From Archangium minus (GTDB lineage: Bacteria; Myxococcota; Myxococcia; Myxococcales; Myxococcaceae): DNA of 64,000 nt. The DNA lies in the NCBI RefSeq assembly GCF_044360475.1, contig NZ_CP043494.1:11222001-11286000 (forward strand). The letters run 5' to 3'. The notes below the pieces were generated by a model. The model did not search any database, was not told the DNA's origin, and worked only from the letters and a program-made list of their open reading frames with translations. Numbering within the stretch: position 1 is the first letter of the stretch; every line of letters begins with the position of its first letter. Both the position numbers and the translations under genes were made by a program. This document shows positions 1 through 11,132 of the stretch, piece by piece.

Positions 1-1314
<1,314 letters not shown>

Positions 1315-1387
1315 GAGGCCGTCTTCAACGAACCGCAGTTCCTTCTCTTCCACACCGTAGCTACGAATTTCAGTGAGGAGCCGAGAC

Positions 1388-2674
<1,287 letters not shown>

Positions 2675-2683
2675 GACACGCAG

Positions 2684-2722
2684 GCGGGGTGAGGGTCTTT
2701 CCTCTCTCTTCCCTCACCTCGC
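2684..2722. terminator. Candidate bidirectional hairpin between convergent genes
   Basis: The 12-base arms 2684-2695 and 2711-2722 are complementary with one mismatch and enclose a T/C-rich loop of 15 bases. The hairpin sits between the isocitrate lyase stop and the stop of the converging SbcC-like gene, and its right arm covers the latter's last codons. There is no long T run, so termination is inferred from position and pairing only. Confidence 0.4.
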
Positions 2723-5700
2723 CCGCCCCGTCGAGGCCGCGACTCCCGAGGCTTGTCCCCGGGGGCTCGCGGCCTCGAGCTTTCCGGACCCACCGGACGT
2801 CAGCTCCAGCACCCGCGCGCCCTCGGCCTCGAAGCACTCGCGCATCCATGGGTGGCAGGTGAAGGCGATGACCTGGTGGTGCTCGGACAGGCGGGACAGC
2901 AGCCGGAGCGTGCCGCGCGTCCGCTCCAGGTCGAAGTTGACCAGGATGTCGTCCACGATGAGCGGCAGCGCCCCGCGCGTCTCCCCGAAGTCCTGGATGA
3001 CCGCCAGCCGGAACGCCAGGTAGAGCTGCTCCCTGGTACCTCGCGAGAGCTGCTCGGCGCTCCAGTCCCTGCGTGCATCGCTCACCCGTAGCTCGCGCTT
3101 ACCGCCCGCGGGGACGAATACGCGCCGGTACCGGCCTCCCGTGAGCGTCGCGAAGTGCTCCGAGGCGAGCTGGATGACGCGCGGCTGTTGCTCCTCCTCG
3201 AAGCGCCTCCGTGCTCGGGCCAGCAGAGCCAGCGCCAGTCTGTCCTGAGCGAAGCGCGTGGCCAGCTCCGCGGCCCGGGCCCGCAGCCGCTCCTCCTGGA
3301 TGCGCAGCGCGGCGATCTGCTCGTCGCTCTCCCACTGCGCGAGCTGGTTCCGGGCCTCGCCGTACTCGGTGTGCAGCGCCTTCAGGCGCTCGGCGCAGGC
3401 GGGCTCCTGCATCCGCAGCTGTGCCAGCTTCTCCTTCAGTCGATCCTCTCCACCCACTGCTTGGATGGACTCCCGCGCCGCCGCTTCCTCCAGGCCCGTG
3501 GCGGCCTCGATGCGCCAGGTCAGCTCCCGTGCGCGGCGGGTGAGTGCGTCGAAGTGCTCCGCCTGCCGAGCCCGCTGCCGGAAGGCCTCCTCGGTGTCGC
3601 CACCGCCCTGGGCCAGCAGCGCCGTCAAGGACTGCTCCTCGGACTCCCGCAGGCGCGTGAGCCGGGCCCTGTCCGCGGCCCACTCGTCTCCGCGTGCCCG
3701 CAGGGTCCTCGCCTGGGCGTCCCGAGCCTTCAGCTCCTCCAGCTCCGAGGCCACCCGCGCGGCCACCGACTCAGCCGGCCCCTCTGGGAGCCCCGCGGCT
3801 CGAGCCTCCTCGAGCAACCGTGCGACGACCGCTTCACAGGCGGCCTCGTCCACCGCCAGGGCTCGTGCGTCGGCCTCCAGGTCCGCCAGCCGCTGCCGCT
3901 GCTCGGCTGCGTCGCGCCACAGCGCCAGCGCCCGCTGGGGAGTGAGGTCCGTGGGGAAGCCCCGCGCTTCCAGCAACGTGGCCAGCTCGGCCCGGAGCGT
4001 CCTCGCCTGCATGTCGGCCCGTCGTCCCGACAGCTCCGCGGCTTGGGCCTCGCGCACCACGCCGTCACGCTCCGCCTCGCGTGCCTCGCGCTCGCGCCCG
4101 AGGTGCTCCACGCGCTCCGCCTGCCGCAGCGTCTCCGACAGCGCCGCGTCCGCCCCGGCGAGCCCGGCCACCGTCGCCTGGGCCGATACGCCCGCCTCGC
4201 TCGCGGCCGCCGCCAGCTCCCGCTCCAGCCCCACCAGCCGCCCCGTCAGGGTGTCCAGCGCCGACTGCTGCCGGGCCACTTCCTGGGCACGCTGGTGCTG
4301 TCGCGCGGCGTAGGCATCCACCGCCTGCTGGTGGCTCTTCACCGCGCGCCGGTAGCCGAGCGCCAGCGGTACGACGAGCAGCAGTGCCCCCAGCAGGGCG
4401 ATGGCTGCCTCCATGACTCCCGAGTGGAGCCACAGTGCGCCCACCCAGATGACCACCACCACCACTCCCAGCAGCACCGACCAGGGCGCGGGGGCCGCTC
4501 CGGGCTCGGGCTCGGCCTGGGCACGTAGGGCCTGGAGTCGCTGCTGCATCTCGGCCCGCTGCGCCGCAACCTGGTCCCGCTCCACGCGTAGCAACTTCGT
4601 TCGCCCCAGGGCTGCCAGCCGCTGGCGGAGCTCCGCCGCGGAGACGTCCGGGAGCTTCGCGCGCTCCGCTCCGAGTCTCGCCAAGGAAGCCTCGATGCGC
4701 TCCCGCTCCGCACGCGCCCGCCCAAGTGCCACCTCCGCCTCGCGTCGCTCGGCCTCCGCCTTCGCCAGCCGGTCCGCGAGGGACTCCAGCGCCCCTCGTG
4801 CCGCGGCGCCCAGCTCCAGTGCCAGCAGACCCGCCGCGTCGACGCGAAGTCCCAACCCGCCCAGGGCCTGCTCCACCTCCCGGCGCCTTGCCTCGAGCGC
4901 CGCGCGGCGGCCTGGCAGTGCTCTCAGGAGCTCGGCCCGCGCGGTCAAGGCCACCAGCGCCGAGCGCAGCCCTTCCTCCCGCTCTCGCACCGCCGAGGCT
5001 GCGGACAACCGGGTCAGCTCGGCTCTGGCCCCGGACAGCAGTTGTTCGACGCGAGCCAGCTCGGCATGGGTATCCCTCGAGCGGTGGAGCAGCTCCTCCA
5101 ACCGGGCCTCTCCTCCCATCGGGAAGGTCGACAGGTCCGGCAGCGCTGCCAACTCCCCTCGCAGGCGCGCCAGCTCCCCCAGGTCCCCGAGCGCCGCCTC
5201 CAGCCGGGACAGCCGCTCCAGCTCACGCGCGAGGGTGTCCTGGAGCGCCGCCGCCTCCTCCTGCTGCCTCCCCAGGGACGCCAGCCGCTCGCGCTCCTCG
5301 AAGTACTTCTCCGGGCGGTCCTTCAGCTTGTCGAGCTGCCCCCGGACCTCCTCCAGTTGGCGCAGGAGCTGGTTGAGCTCGGGGTTCTTCCCGCTCACCT
5401 TGAACAGCTCTCCAGCCCGCTTCTCCAGGTGCTTCTCCACCTCTGGCAGCCTGCGTGCACCTCGAAGCCCGGCGGCGAAGAGCGCTCGGGAGACTCCGTC
5501 CTCCTCGGCCAGCATCTCGAAGCTGGACAGCTCGTCCAGGCTGAAGGCGAAGACCTCGCAGAAGAGTTCGCGAGAGACGTGCGCCAGCGCCTCGTCCAGT
5601 CGCGAGGGAAGCAGCTCGTGCCCCTCCGGGCTGAGCACCGTCACCGGCGCCCTGCCGCGCTTGTCCGCCACGCGGCGCACCACCAGCGGGCCTACGCCCG

Positions 5701-5935
5701 AGCTCACGCACAGCTCGCCCCCGAACGTCCCCGCCTCGGGCTCGTACCGGGACTCCGAGCGGCCCCGCTTCTCGAGTCCGAACAGCATGCCCCGGATGAA
5801 CGCGAGCAGCGTGCTCTTGCCCGCCTCGTTCGGCCCGTACAGCAGGTTGAGCCTCGGCCCCAGCTCCAGCTCGTAGCCGGAGAAGTGGCCGAAGCCGTGG
5901 ACGCGCAGCACGTCGATTCGCAGTCCCCCCCTCAC
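2714..5935 (-). CDS. SbcC/YhaN-like AAA ATPase with central membrane segment
   Basis: Large SMC/Rad50-type ATPase of about 1073 residues, the expected partner of the nuclease encoded immediately upstream. The Walker A motif GPNEAGKST is at residues 34-42. Long Arg/Glu/Ala-rich coiled coil fills most of the middle. An ABC-type signature (LSRGTREQLYLAFRL) and Walker B (LPLIVDDILVNFD) are near the C terminus. Two hydrophobic stretches at about residues 485-530 look like a membrane hairpin. Classical SbcC lacks this, but Bacillus YhaN-type proteins have it. The GTG start at 5935 is chosen because it overlaps the upstream stop as GTGA, implying translational coupling; the open frame runs further but only through the neighbour. 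Likely role: membrane-associated DNA end processing with the nuclease (inferred). Confidence 0.8.
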   Translation of the reverse strand: MRGGLRIDVLRVHGFGHFSGYELELGPRLNLLYGPNEAGKSTLLAFIRGMLFGLEKRGRSESRYEPEAGTFGGELCVSSGVGPLVVRRVADKRGRAPVTVLSPEGHELLPSRLDEALAHVSRELFCEVFAFSLDELSSFEMLAEEDGVSRALFAAGLRGARRLPEVEKHLEKRAGELFKVSGKNPELNQLLRQLEEVRGQLDKLKDRPEKYFEERERLASLGRQQEEAAALQDTLARELERLSRLEAALGDLGELARLRGELAALPDLSTFPMGGEARLEELLHRSRDTHAELARVEQLLSGARAELTRLSAASAVREREEGLRSALVALTARAELLRALPGRRAALEARRREVEQALGGLGLRVDAAGLLALELGAAARGALESLADRLAKAEAERREAEVALGRARAERERIEASLARLGAERAKLPDVSAAELRQRLAALGRTKLLRVERDQVAAQRAEMQQRLQALRAQAEPEPGAAPAPWSVLLGVVVVVIWVGALWLHSGVMEAAIALLGALLLVVPLALGYRRAVKSHQQAVDAYAARQHQRAQEVARQQSALDTLTGRLVGLERELAAAASEAGVSAQATVAGLAGADAALSETLRQAERVEHLGREREAREAERDGVVREAQAAELSGRRADMQARTLRAELATLLEARGFPTDLTPQRALALWRDAAEQRQRLADLEADARALAVDEAACEAVVARLLEEARAAGLPEGPAESVAARVASELEELKARDAQARTLRARGDEWAADRARLTRLRESEEQSLTALLAQGGGDTEEAFRQRARQAEHFDALTRRARELTWRIEAATGLEEAAARESIQAVGGEDRLKEKLAQLRMQEPACAERLKALHTEYGEARNQLAQWESDEQIAALRIQEERLRARAAELATRFAQDRLALALLARARRRFEEEQQPRVIQLASEHFATLTGGRYRRVFVPAGGKRELRVSDARRDWSAEQLSRGTREQLYLAFRLAVIQDFGETRGALPLIVDDILVNFDLERTRGTLRLLSRLSEHHQVIAFTCHPWMRECFEAEGARVLELTSGGSGKLEAASPRGQASGVAASTGRAR

Positions 5936-7188
5936 GCCGCGTCCTCCTCGTGCAACTGCTCCACGACCTGCACTCCCGCCTGCTCCACCCACTCCGGCTG
6001 GGGCTTCTCCAGTGCGTCCACGCCCAGCCTCCGCAAGCGCTGGCTCAACGAGCGCAGCTCCGCGTCCTCCGCCCACAGTGCTTCGAGGGCCTTGGGGTCC
6101 TTCGTCAGGGACTCGGCCTCGGCCAGCAACGTTCCGGAGAAGCCTCCTGCCAGGCGCACCGTCTCGAGGTCCAGCTCGGGTCGGCTCGCGTCACGCAGGG
6201 ACTCCACCAGCACCGGCGGGTGACGCTGGGCGAGCTGCTCGCGCAGGTCCGCTTCGAGCTGGGTGAGCGCCTCCGGCCGGGACAGCTCGCGGTGCAGTGG
6301 TCCTCGGCCCGTGAGCGTGAGGCGAACTGCGTGGCCCTCCAGCTCATCCGCGCAGCTTGCGTCCACCTGCTCCGTCACCGCGGCCACGAGCGCGTCGAGC
6401 GACCCGAGCGCAGAGAGCGACACCTCCAGCCGGTGCCAGCGCACCCGGTCCACTGGGACGAAGCGCCTCCGCGTTCTCCCGTCCTCGACCTCCACCAGCA
6501 CGCAGCCGCGCTCGCCCGGCTCGTTGACGTGCCGCCCCTGCGGGTTGCCCGGGTACACCGCCACCGCGCCCCCCGCGAGCGCGTACTCGGCACGGGTGTG
6601 CACGTGGCCCAGTGCCCAGTAGTCCAGGCCTCGCGCGGACAGGTCCTCCACCGTGCAGGGCGCGTAGTTGCCGTGGCCCTCCACTCCGCCCACGTTCGCG
6701 TGCAGCAGGCCTACCGTGAAGTCTGATGCTGTCCGGCGAAAGCGCGCCGAGAGGTTCTCGCGCACCTCCACCTCCGGGTAGGAGATGCCTTGCACCCTGC
6801 ACAGGAGCCGACCCTCGCGGCGGACCTCTACCTCCTCCCAGTCCGCACCGAAGACCTTGACTGAGTTCGGTAACCCGAGGGCGCCTGTGTCACCGCTCAG
6901 CGGATCATGGTTGCCGTGCACAATGAAGGTCTGGATGCCGGCGACGTGCAGTCGGTCCAGCTCGCGCCGCAGCGCCAGCCGCGCTCGCACCGAGCGGTCC
7001 TTCGCGTCGAAGAGGTCTCCGGCCAGCAGCAGGAAGGTCACGTGCTCGCGCAGGCACAGGTCCACGATGCGGGAGAAGGCCCGGAAGGTGGCCTGCTGGA
7101 ACGTACTCAGCAGCCCCGTGTCGGCGGGGACTCCTCGGAAGGGAGTATCCAGGTGCAGGTCGGCGGCGTGGACGAACTTGAAGCGCAT
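5932..7188 (-). CDS. SbcD/Mre11/YhaO-family metallophosphoesterase exonuclease
   Basis: A 418-residue calcineurin-like nuclease. The metal-binding motifs appear in order: DLHLD (10-14), GDLFD (57-61), GNHD (92-95) and ALGHVHTR near residue 195, followed by YPGNPQGRHVNEPGERG. That last block is typical of SbcD/YhaO nucleases, where it closes the catalytic domain. The C-terminal third is a less conserved capping or partner-binding region. Its stop overlaps the start of the SbcC/YhaN-like ATPase by 4 bp, so the two form one translationally coupled operon and probably a Mre11-Rad50-like complex that trims DNA ends. The partner's predicted membrane segment favours YhaO/YhaN over canonical SbcCD. 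Confidence 0.88.
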   Translation of the reverse strand: MRFKFVHAADLHLDTPFRGVPADTGLLSTFQQATFRAFSRIVDLCLREHVTFLLLAGDLFDAKDRSVRARLALRRELDRLHVAGIQTFIVHGNHDPLSGDTGALGLPNSVKVFGADWEEVEVRREGRLLCRVQGISYPEVEVRENLSARFRRTASDFTVGLLHANVGGVEGHGNYAPCTVEDLSARGLDYWALGHVHTRAEYALAGGAVAVYPGNPQGRHVNEPGERGCVLVEVEDGRTRRRFVPVDRVRWHRLEVSLSALGSLDALVAAVTEQVDASCADELEGHAVRLTLTGRGPLHRELSRPEALTQLEADLREQLAQRHPPVLVESLRDASRPELDLETVRLAGGFSGTLLAEAESLTKDPKALEALWAEDAELRSLSQRLRRLGVDALEKPQPEWVEQAGVQVVEQLHEEDAA

Positions 7189-7263
7189 CTCGGCCCCGCA
7201 CAGTAGCCCCCTTGGCTCCGCGCCACGAATCCCGGGCGGCGGAGTGGAGCACTGTGACGGATA

Positions 7264-7296
7264 CCCTCACCCCGACCCTCTCCCAGGGGGAGAGGG
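7264..7296. repeat. C-rich intergenic element with GGGAGAGGG hairpin
   Basis: The element contains a perfect 9-bp inverted repeat: CCCTCTCCC at 7276-7284 and GGGAGAGGG at 7288-7296, with a 3-base loop. It follows a CCCTCACCCCGA lead. It lies in the 120-bp gap between the radical SAM gene's 3' end and the nuclease gene's 5' end. A module of this form is a familiar dispersed intergenic repeat in high-GC proteobacteria (from memory). It could also terminate the leftward radical SAM transcript. Confidence 0.5.
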
Positions 7297-7308
7297 AGGA
7301 TTGGGGAT

Positions 7309-8589
7309 TCAGCGTCTGGGTTGGCGTCTTGCCGCGATTCCGTTCGCCAACGCTACTTGCTGCTTCCAGTGGCCATAGAGCCGGCCCTGTGACGCAAGTC
7401 GGTCCAGCTCCCGCTGTGTCTCCGCGTCCACCGCTCCCGGTGGTGCATCGCGGTAGGGCGTTCCTGGTAGCGGCATGAACGTGTGCCCGTGCACCTTCGC
7501 CCCCAGCTCCGACAGCCGCTTCATCAACTCCAGCGTCGCCCTCACGTCCTCCGGCGCCTCTCCCGGCAATCCCAGGATGAAGTCCACGTTCGGCACGAAG
7601 CCCGCCTCCACTGCCAGGCTCGCTGCCCTCACCACCGTCTCCACGTCGTGTCCTCGGTGGCTCGCCTGGAGAATCCGCTCGCTCCCCGACTGGCCCCCGA
7701 TGATCAGGTTGTCGTTGTCCACGTAGCGCTTGAGCAGCGCCAGCGACTCGGGCGTCACGTGCTCGGGCCGCACCTCCGAGGGGAATGTCCCGTAGAACAC
7801 CCGCCCGTCTGGGCCCATCGCCTCGCGCACCGCCGCCAGCAACCGCTCGAGCGCCTCCAGGTTCACCGACTCGTCCGGCGATCCGTAGGACATCGACGTC
7901 GGCGTGATGAAGCGCACGTCTCGCTTCCCCGCCCCGCGCAACACCCGCGTCCAGTGCGCGATGTTCTCCACGCTCCGATGCCGGAAGCGTGCCTTGTTCA
8001 TGAACGGCGTCTGGCAGAACCGGCACGCGTAGATGCAGCCGCGCGTAATCTCCAGAGCCCCGAACTTCGAGTGCTTCGCCGCGAACGGCGGGTACGTGTC
8101 CAGCACCACGCCCTCGCCCCGCCCCTGCGACACCATCCGCCCGTCCACCAGCCGGGACATTCCGCGCGTCTGTTTCGGGTCCTCCCCCCGCACCAGCCGG
8201 CCGAGCAGCTCCAGCAGCACGGGCTCGCCCTCTCCCACCGCCACCAGGTCGAAGCCCGCCCGCAGCGTCTGCTCCGTCTCCGCCGTGGCGTGCACCCCAC
8301 CCGCGATGCACAACACCTCGCGGCCCTCCAGCCGCTCACGCAGCCACGCCAGTTCCTCGGCCGCCCCGGGAAAGCTCGCCGAGTAGAACGACCACGCCAC
8401 CACCACCCGGTACCCCTCGTCGAGGCACTCGCGCACCGCGGCCAGCAACGCCTCCCGGTCCCTCGGGAAGCGCAGGGCCACGTCTTGCCCCACGGCGTCC
8501 GCCTCCACCGCCCCCGCGAGGACGGTGAGCGCGTACTTGCCCGGGTACTGGTAGCTCAGAACGAGCGCGACCTTGTTCTTGGACGACAT
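7309..8589 (-). CDS. B12-binding-like domain radical SAM protein
   Basis: About 426 residues. The N-terminal 150 residues form a cobalamin-binding-like Rossmann domain, with the ladder typical of B12/radical SAM proteins (IAGGVHATAETEQTLRAG, then VAVGEGEPVLLEL). Next comes a radical SAM core with the Fe-S motif CIYACRFC (CxxxCxxC). A C-terminal segment mentions GLPGE and HTFMPLPGTPY, like the MJ1487-type family. The substrate is unknown. Start: ATG at 8589 is preferred, although GGGGAG abuts it directly; a GTG at 8607 would add six residues. It stands alone, with 43 bp to the next leftward gene's stop. No RNA-modification or MTTase TRAM domain is visible, so tRNA methylthiolation is unlikely. 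Confidence 0.82.
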   Translation of the reverse strand: MSSKNKVALVLSYQYPGKYALTVLAGAVEADAVGQDVALRFPRDREALLAAVRECLDEGYRVVVAWSFYSASFPGAAEELAWLRERLEGREVLCIAGGVHATAETEQTLRAGFDLVAVGEGEPVLLELLGRLVRGEDPKQTRGMSRLVDGRMVSQGRGEGVVLDTYPPFAAKHSKFGALEITRGCIYACRFCQTPFMNKARFRHRSVENIAHWTRVLRGAGKRDVRFITPTSMSYGSPDESVNLEALERLLAAVREAMGPDGRVFYGTFPSEVRPEHVTPESLALLKRYVDNDNLIIGGQSGSERILQASHRGHDVETVVRAASLAVEAGFVPNVDFILGLPGEAPEDVRATLELMKRLSELGAKVHGHTFMPLPGTPYRDAPPGAVDAETQRELDRLASQGRLYGHWKQQVALANGIAARRQPRR

Positions 8590-8632
8590 CTCCCCGGAAA
8601 TTAACACGGGAAGTCCGCCGGGGACGGCTCGC

Positions 8633-9940
8633 TCAGTTCCTCGGCCGGGCGAGCAGCGAGCGCAGTCCGGGCAGCGCCATCACCTCCGGGGCAAGGCCCG
8701 AGGCGACCTCCGAACCACTCAGGTGCGACGTCCCGACCCCGGTGGAAACTCCAGACAGGTCGTGTCCCACGCCGCCGTAAGCGGCGCGCTCGTCCAGGAG
8801 CACCTCGGCCAAGACACGCCGGTACCCCTCCAGCCCGAAGGCACGCAGCTGCGCGAGCAGGGCCAACGCGTTCTGCGCCCCCAGCGAGCGCAGGCTCACC
8901 GTGCGCAACTCCACGCCATTCCTGAGCAGGAAGAGGCCCGCCGGAAACGAGGCCCGTCCCAGCCACCGGAAATCCATTCCCACCGAGTCCGCCAGGTGCA
9001 GGTGCCGCATCCGCGTCTGAATGAGCGCGAGCGCCTCCAGCACCCGAGGCTCGAAGTCCAGCGGGTTGCCGTGGAAGTCGTAGCTGTTGAAGACGCCATA
9101 GAGGCCACCCCACGCCGCATCCGCATGGATGTGCACGGGCCGCAGTCCGTACAGCGTGGTGATGGAGTCCACCACCTCGCGCAGCTCTCTCAAGTCATCG
9201 ATGGCGGAGGAGCCCTCGGCCCCCGTGCCCGCCACCACATAGAGGGGCACATCCCCTCCCGACGTCACCGCCAGCATCTTCGCGCGCAGATCCGCGGGCT
9301 CCATCGTCCCGTCCTCGCGCTTCCTCACGCGGATGAGGTGGTAGCCACCCAGGCCCGTGGTCTCCACCGCCTCCAGCAGGGCATCATCTCCCGACTCCAC
9401 CGCGAAGCAGTAGAGGTCGCGCGGCACACCCCTCCTCCGGGCTTCCGGCGCATGCTTCGCGAGGGCCACGCGCAGCCCCGCGAGCACCGCCGCACGCGCG
9501 CTCCAAGTGGCGAGGCCTCCGCTCCGCTCCTCGTCGTAGCCCACCACCCGCGACATCATGGCGACGACGCGCAACTCCGCCTCGTCCAGCCGAAGCCCCT
9601 CCTCGCTTCGCAGCTCGCCGCCGCTCGCAAGCACCGTGGCCACGGCGCCCATCAGCCCGGGCAGGTTCAGGCCGGGTGAGGAGCCCTTCATGAGATGCAG
9701 CAACTGCGCCACCACCGCTTCCAGGCTCTCGCCCCGCGCGGGCAGCTCGCGTGGATCCACACGGCGCCCATCATCGAGCGTGCTCGCGCGCTCCCACGTC
9801 TCGTCGCGCTTGCAGGACTCCCGCGCCGCATCCGCAGACGTGACAAACTGATTGAGCAGCCCCAACAACCGCCGCTGCTGCTCCGGGGTACTGCCCTCGG
9901 GGAAAAACAGGCGCTCCAGCGCGTGGATGGACGGGCTCAT
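8633..9940 (-). CDS. PLP-dependent decarboxylase-like protein lacking the Schiff-base lysine
   Basis: About 435 residues with the fold of group II PLP decarboxylases. It has a loose SGG segment in the first third, HIHADAAWGG (the Asp that normally contacts the pyridine nitrogen), and a DS-x3-D segment. Active enzymes continue with N/D-P-H-K-W at that point and use the lysine to bind PLP. Here the aligned residues read MDFRWLG, so the lysine is replaced by Arg325 and the preceding His by Phe. The usual GTT motif is also altered (AGTGAEGSS). It is probably not a normal decarboxylase, and a binding, scaffold or altered-cofactor role is possible. Start ATG 9940 is chosen for length; an extension to 10075 is open but does not look like coding sequence. 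An intact family member lies at 11122-12639. Confidence 0.75.
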   Translation of the reverse strand: MSPSIHALERLFFPEGSTPEQQRRLLGLLNQFVTSADAARESCKRDETWERASTLDDGRRVDPRELPARGESLEAVVAQLLHLMKGSSPGLNLPGLMGAVATVLASGGELRSEEGLRLDEAELRVVAMMSRVVGYDEERSGGLATWSARAAVLAGLRVALAKHAPEARRRGVPRDLYCFAVESGDDALLEAVETTGLGGYHLIRVRKREDGTMEPADLRAKMLAVTSGGDVPLYVVAGTGAEGSSAIDDLRELREVVDSITTLYGLRPVHIHADAAWGGLYGVFNSYDFHGNPLDFEPRVLEALALIQTRMRHLHLADSVGMDFRWLGRASFPAGLFLLRNGVELRTVSLRSLGAQNALALLAQLRAFGLEGYRRVLAEVLLDERAAYGGVGHDLSGVSTGVGTSHLSGSEVASGLAPEVMALPGLRSLLARPRN

Positions 9941-10140
9941 GGTTGCGAAATCAGAAGGACACACACCCTCCGCACGAGCAGTGAAACCCGATCGTCCGGA
10001 AGGATCTGAAGAGATGGAATGACAGGGATGTACCCGGTCGGACGCTTCGCTGTCGAGTGACGAATCACGACACACGACTTCTCAGACTGTCTGAAGACGG
10101 GCGCGAGCCGGTCACGGATCAGCCCTGTGCGAGCACTCCA

Positions 10141-10746
10141 TTAGCGCAACGCCATCGCGAGTCTTAGTTCTTGGAACAACCGCGCGAGCGCCTCGGGACG
10201 ATAGTGAGCATTGAGCCCACTCGGATTGGGGAGAACCCATACGCGCGTGCTGCCCAACATTTCTGACTGTGGACCCAGTGAGGCCTTGGGGCGTTTGAAC
10301 GCAGTGCGCCATGCACCAATACCCAGCACCGCGAGGCACTGAGGACGATAGCGCCGCACTTTCACTTCCAGGCGTCGCCCGCCTTCAGCGAGCTCCTCGG
10401 CCGTCAACACATCCGCCGACACCGTGGCCCGGTCCACCACGTTGGTGATGCCGCAGCCGCGCACCAGCAACTCGTCCTGCTCGTGTGGTGCCAACAGACG
10501 GTCCGTGAAACCCGAGGCGTACAGCGCCGGCCAGAAGCGATTGCCGGGCCGCGCGAAGTGGTAGCCCACAACGGCTGAGTACACGCTGGGGTTGATGCCA
10601 CAGAAGAGGACGCGCAGCTCGGGCGCGATCAGGTCCGGCATCGTCCTCCCCACCGCGGCGAGGAGTTCCTCCTTCGTGGGTCTGCGAGGTGACTTCAGGC
10701 GTTCCTCCCGAGTCCTGAACCTATACCGTCTCCCTCGCGTCGGCAT
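10141..10746 (-). CDS. mug: G/U (T) mismatch-specific DNA glycosylase, Mug family
   Basis: Excises uracil or ethenocytosine, and to a lesser extent thymine, opposite guanine; a base-excision repair enzyme. The first family motif is GINPS with the catalytic-position Asn52. The phrase HFARPGNRFW is diagnostic. The second motif is VLPNPSGLNAHY near residue 175. The protein is 201 residues, with a basic N-terminal extension of about 35 residues beyond the E. coli enzyme, as seen in actinobacterial and myxobacterial members. Start ATG 10746 has a G-rich stretch directly upstream but no well-spaced ribosome site. It is a single leftward gene, with a 200-bp gap to the PLP-like gene start on its left and a divergent small gene on its right. 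Confidence 0.9.
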   Translation of the reverse strand: MPTRGRRYRFRTREERLKSPRRPTKEELLAAVGRTMPDLIAPELRVLFCGINPSVYSAVVGYHFARPGNRFWPALYASGFTDRLLAPHEQDELLVRGCGITNVVDRATVSADVLTAEELAEGGRRLEVKVRRYRPQCLAVLGIGAWRTAFKRPKASLGPQSEMLGSTRVWVLPNPSGLNAHYRPEALARLFQELRLAMALR

Positions 10747-10829
10747 CCCCCGGGGGATGGTGCAACACAGGACGGGAGCCGCGCCCCGGCCCTCCTCCCT
10801 GCCTGGCGGGCGGCTACAGTCGAGCCACC

Positions 10830-11132
10830 ATGCGCACCCTCGATATCAAGGACGGGACGATTGCCTCTGTCCTCGTTGCCGATGAGCTCGCCTCGAACCA
10901 GGACGGCAGCCTGGACGTCGTGGTCCGCCTGCAGGACGGCCGGCGCTTCGGCTTCACCCTCTTCACGCTCGAGCACCTGAGGCGCCAGCTGGATCAGGCG
11001 CTCTCCTTTGTCTCCCCCGGGATGCTCGTCGTGAAGCACTTCTCCGACGAGGCCATCCTCGACGCGGTGCGCTCGGCCATGCGCCATGACCTCGAGCGCC
11101 TCGGTGTGCTGCAGCCGCCCATCAATCAATAG
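10830..11132 (+). CDS. Small conserved-looking protein of unknown function
   Basis: A 100-residue soluble acidic protein with strong G/C third positions, so probably real. The N-terminal half reads as a short beta sheet (LDIKDGTIASVLVADEL, then DVVVRLQDGRRFGFTLFT). The C-terminal half is helical, with charged residues. I see no motif, signal peptide or membrane segment and do not recognise the family. Its last 11 bp overlap the 3' end of the converging decarboxylase gene, and it diverges from mug with 83 bp between starts. Confidence 0.65.
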   Translation: MRTLDIKDGTIASVLVADELASNQDGSLDVVVRLQDGRRFGFTLFTLEHLRRQLDQALSFVSPGMLVVKHFSDEAILDAVRSAMRHDLERLGVLQPPINQ

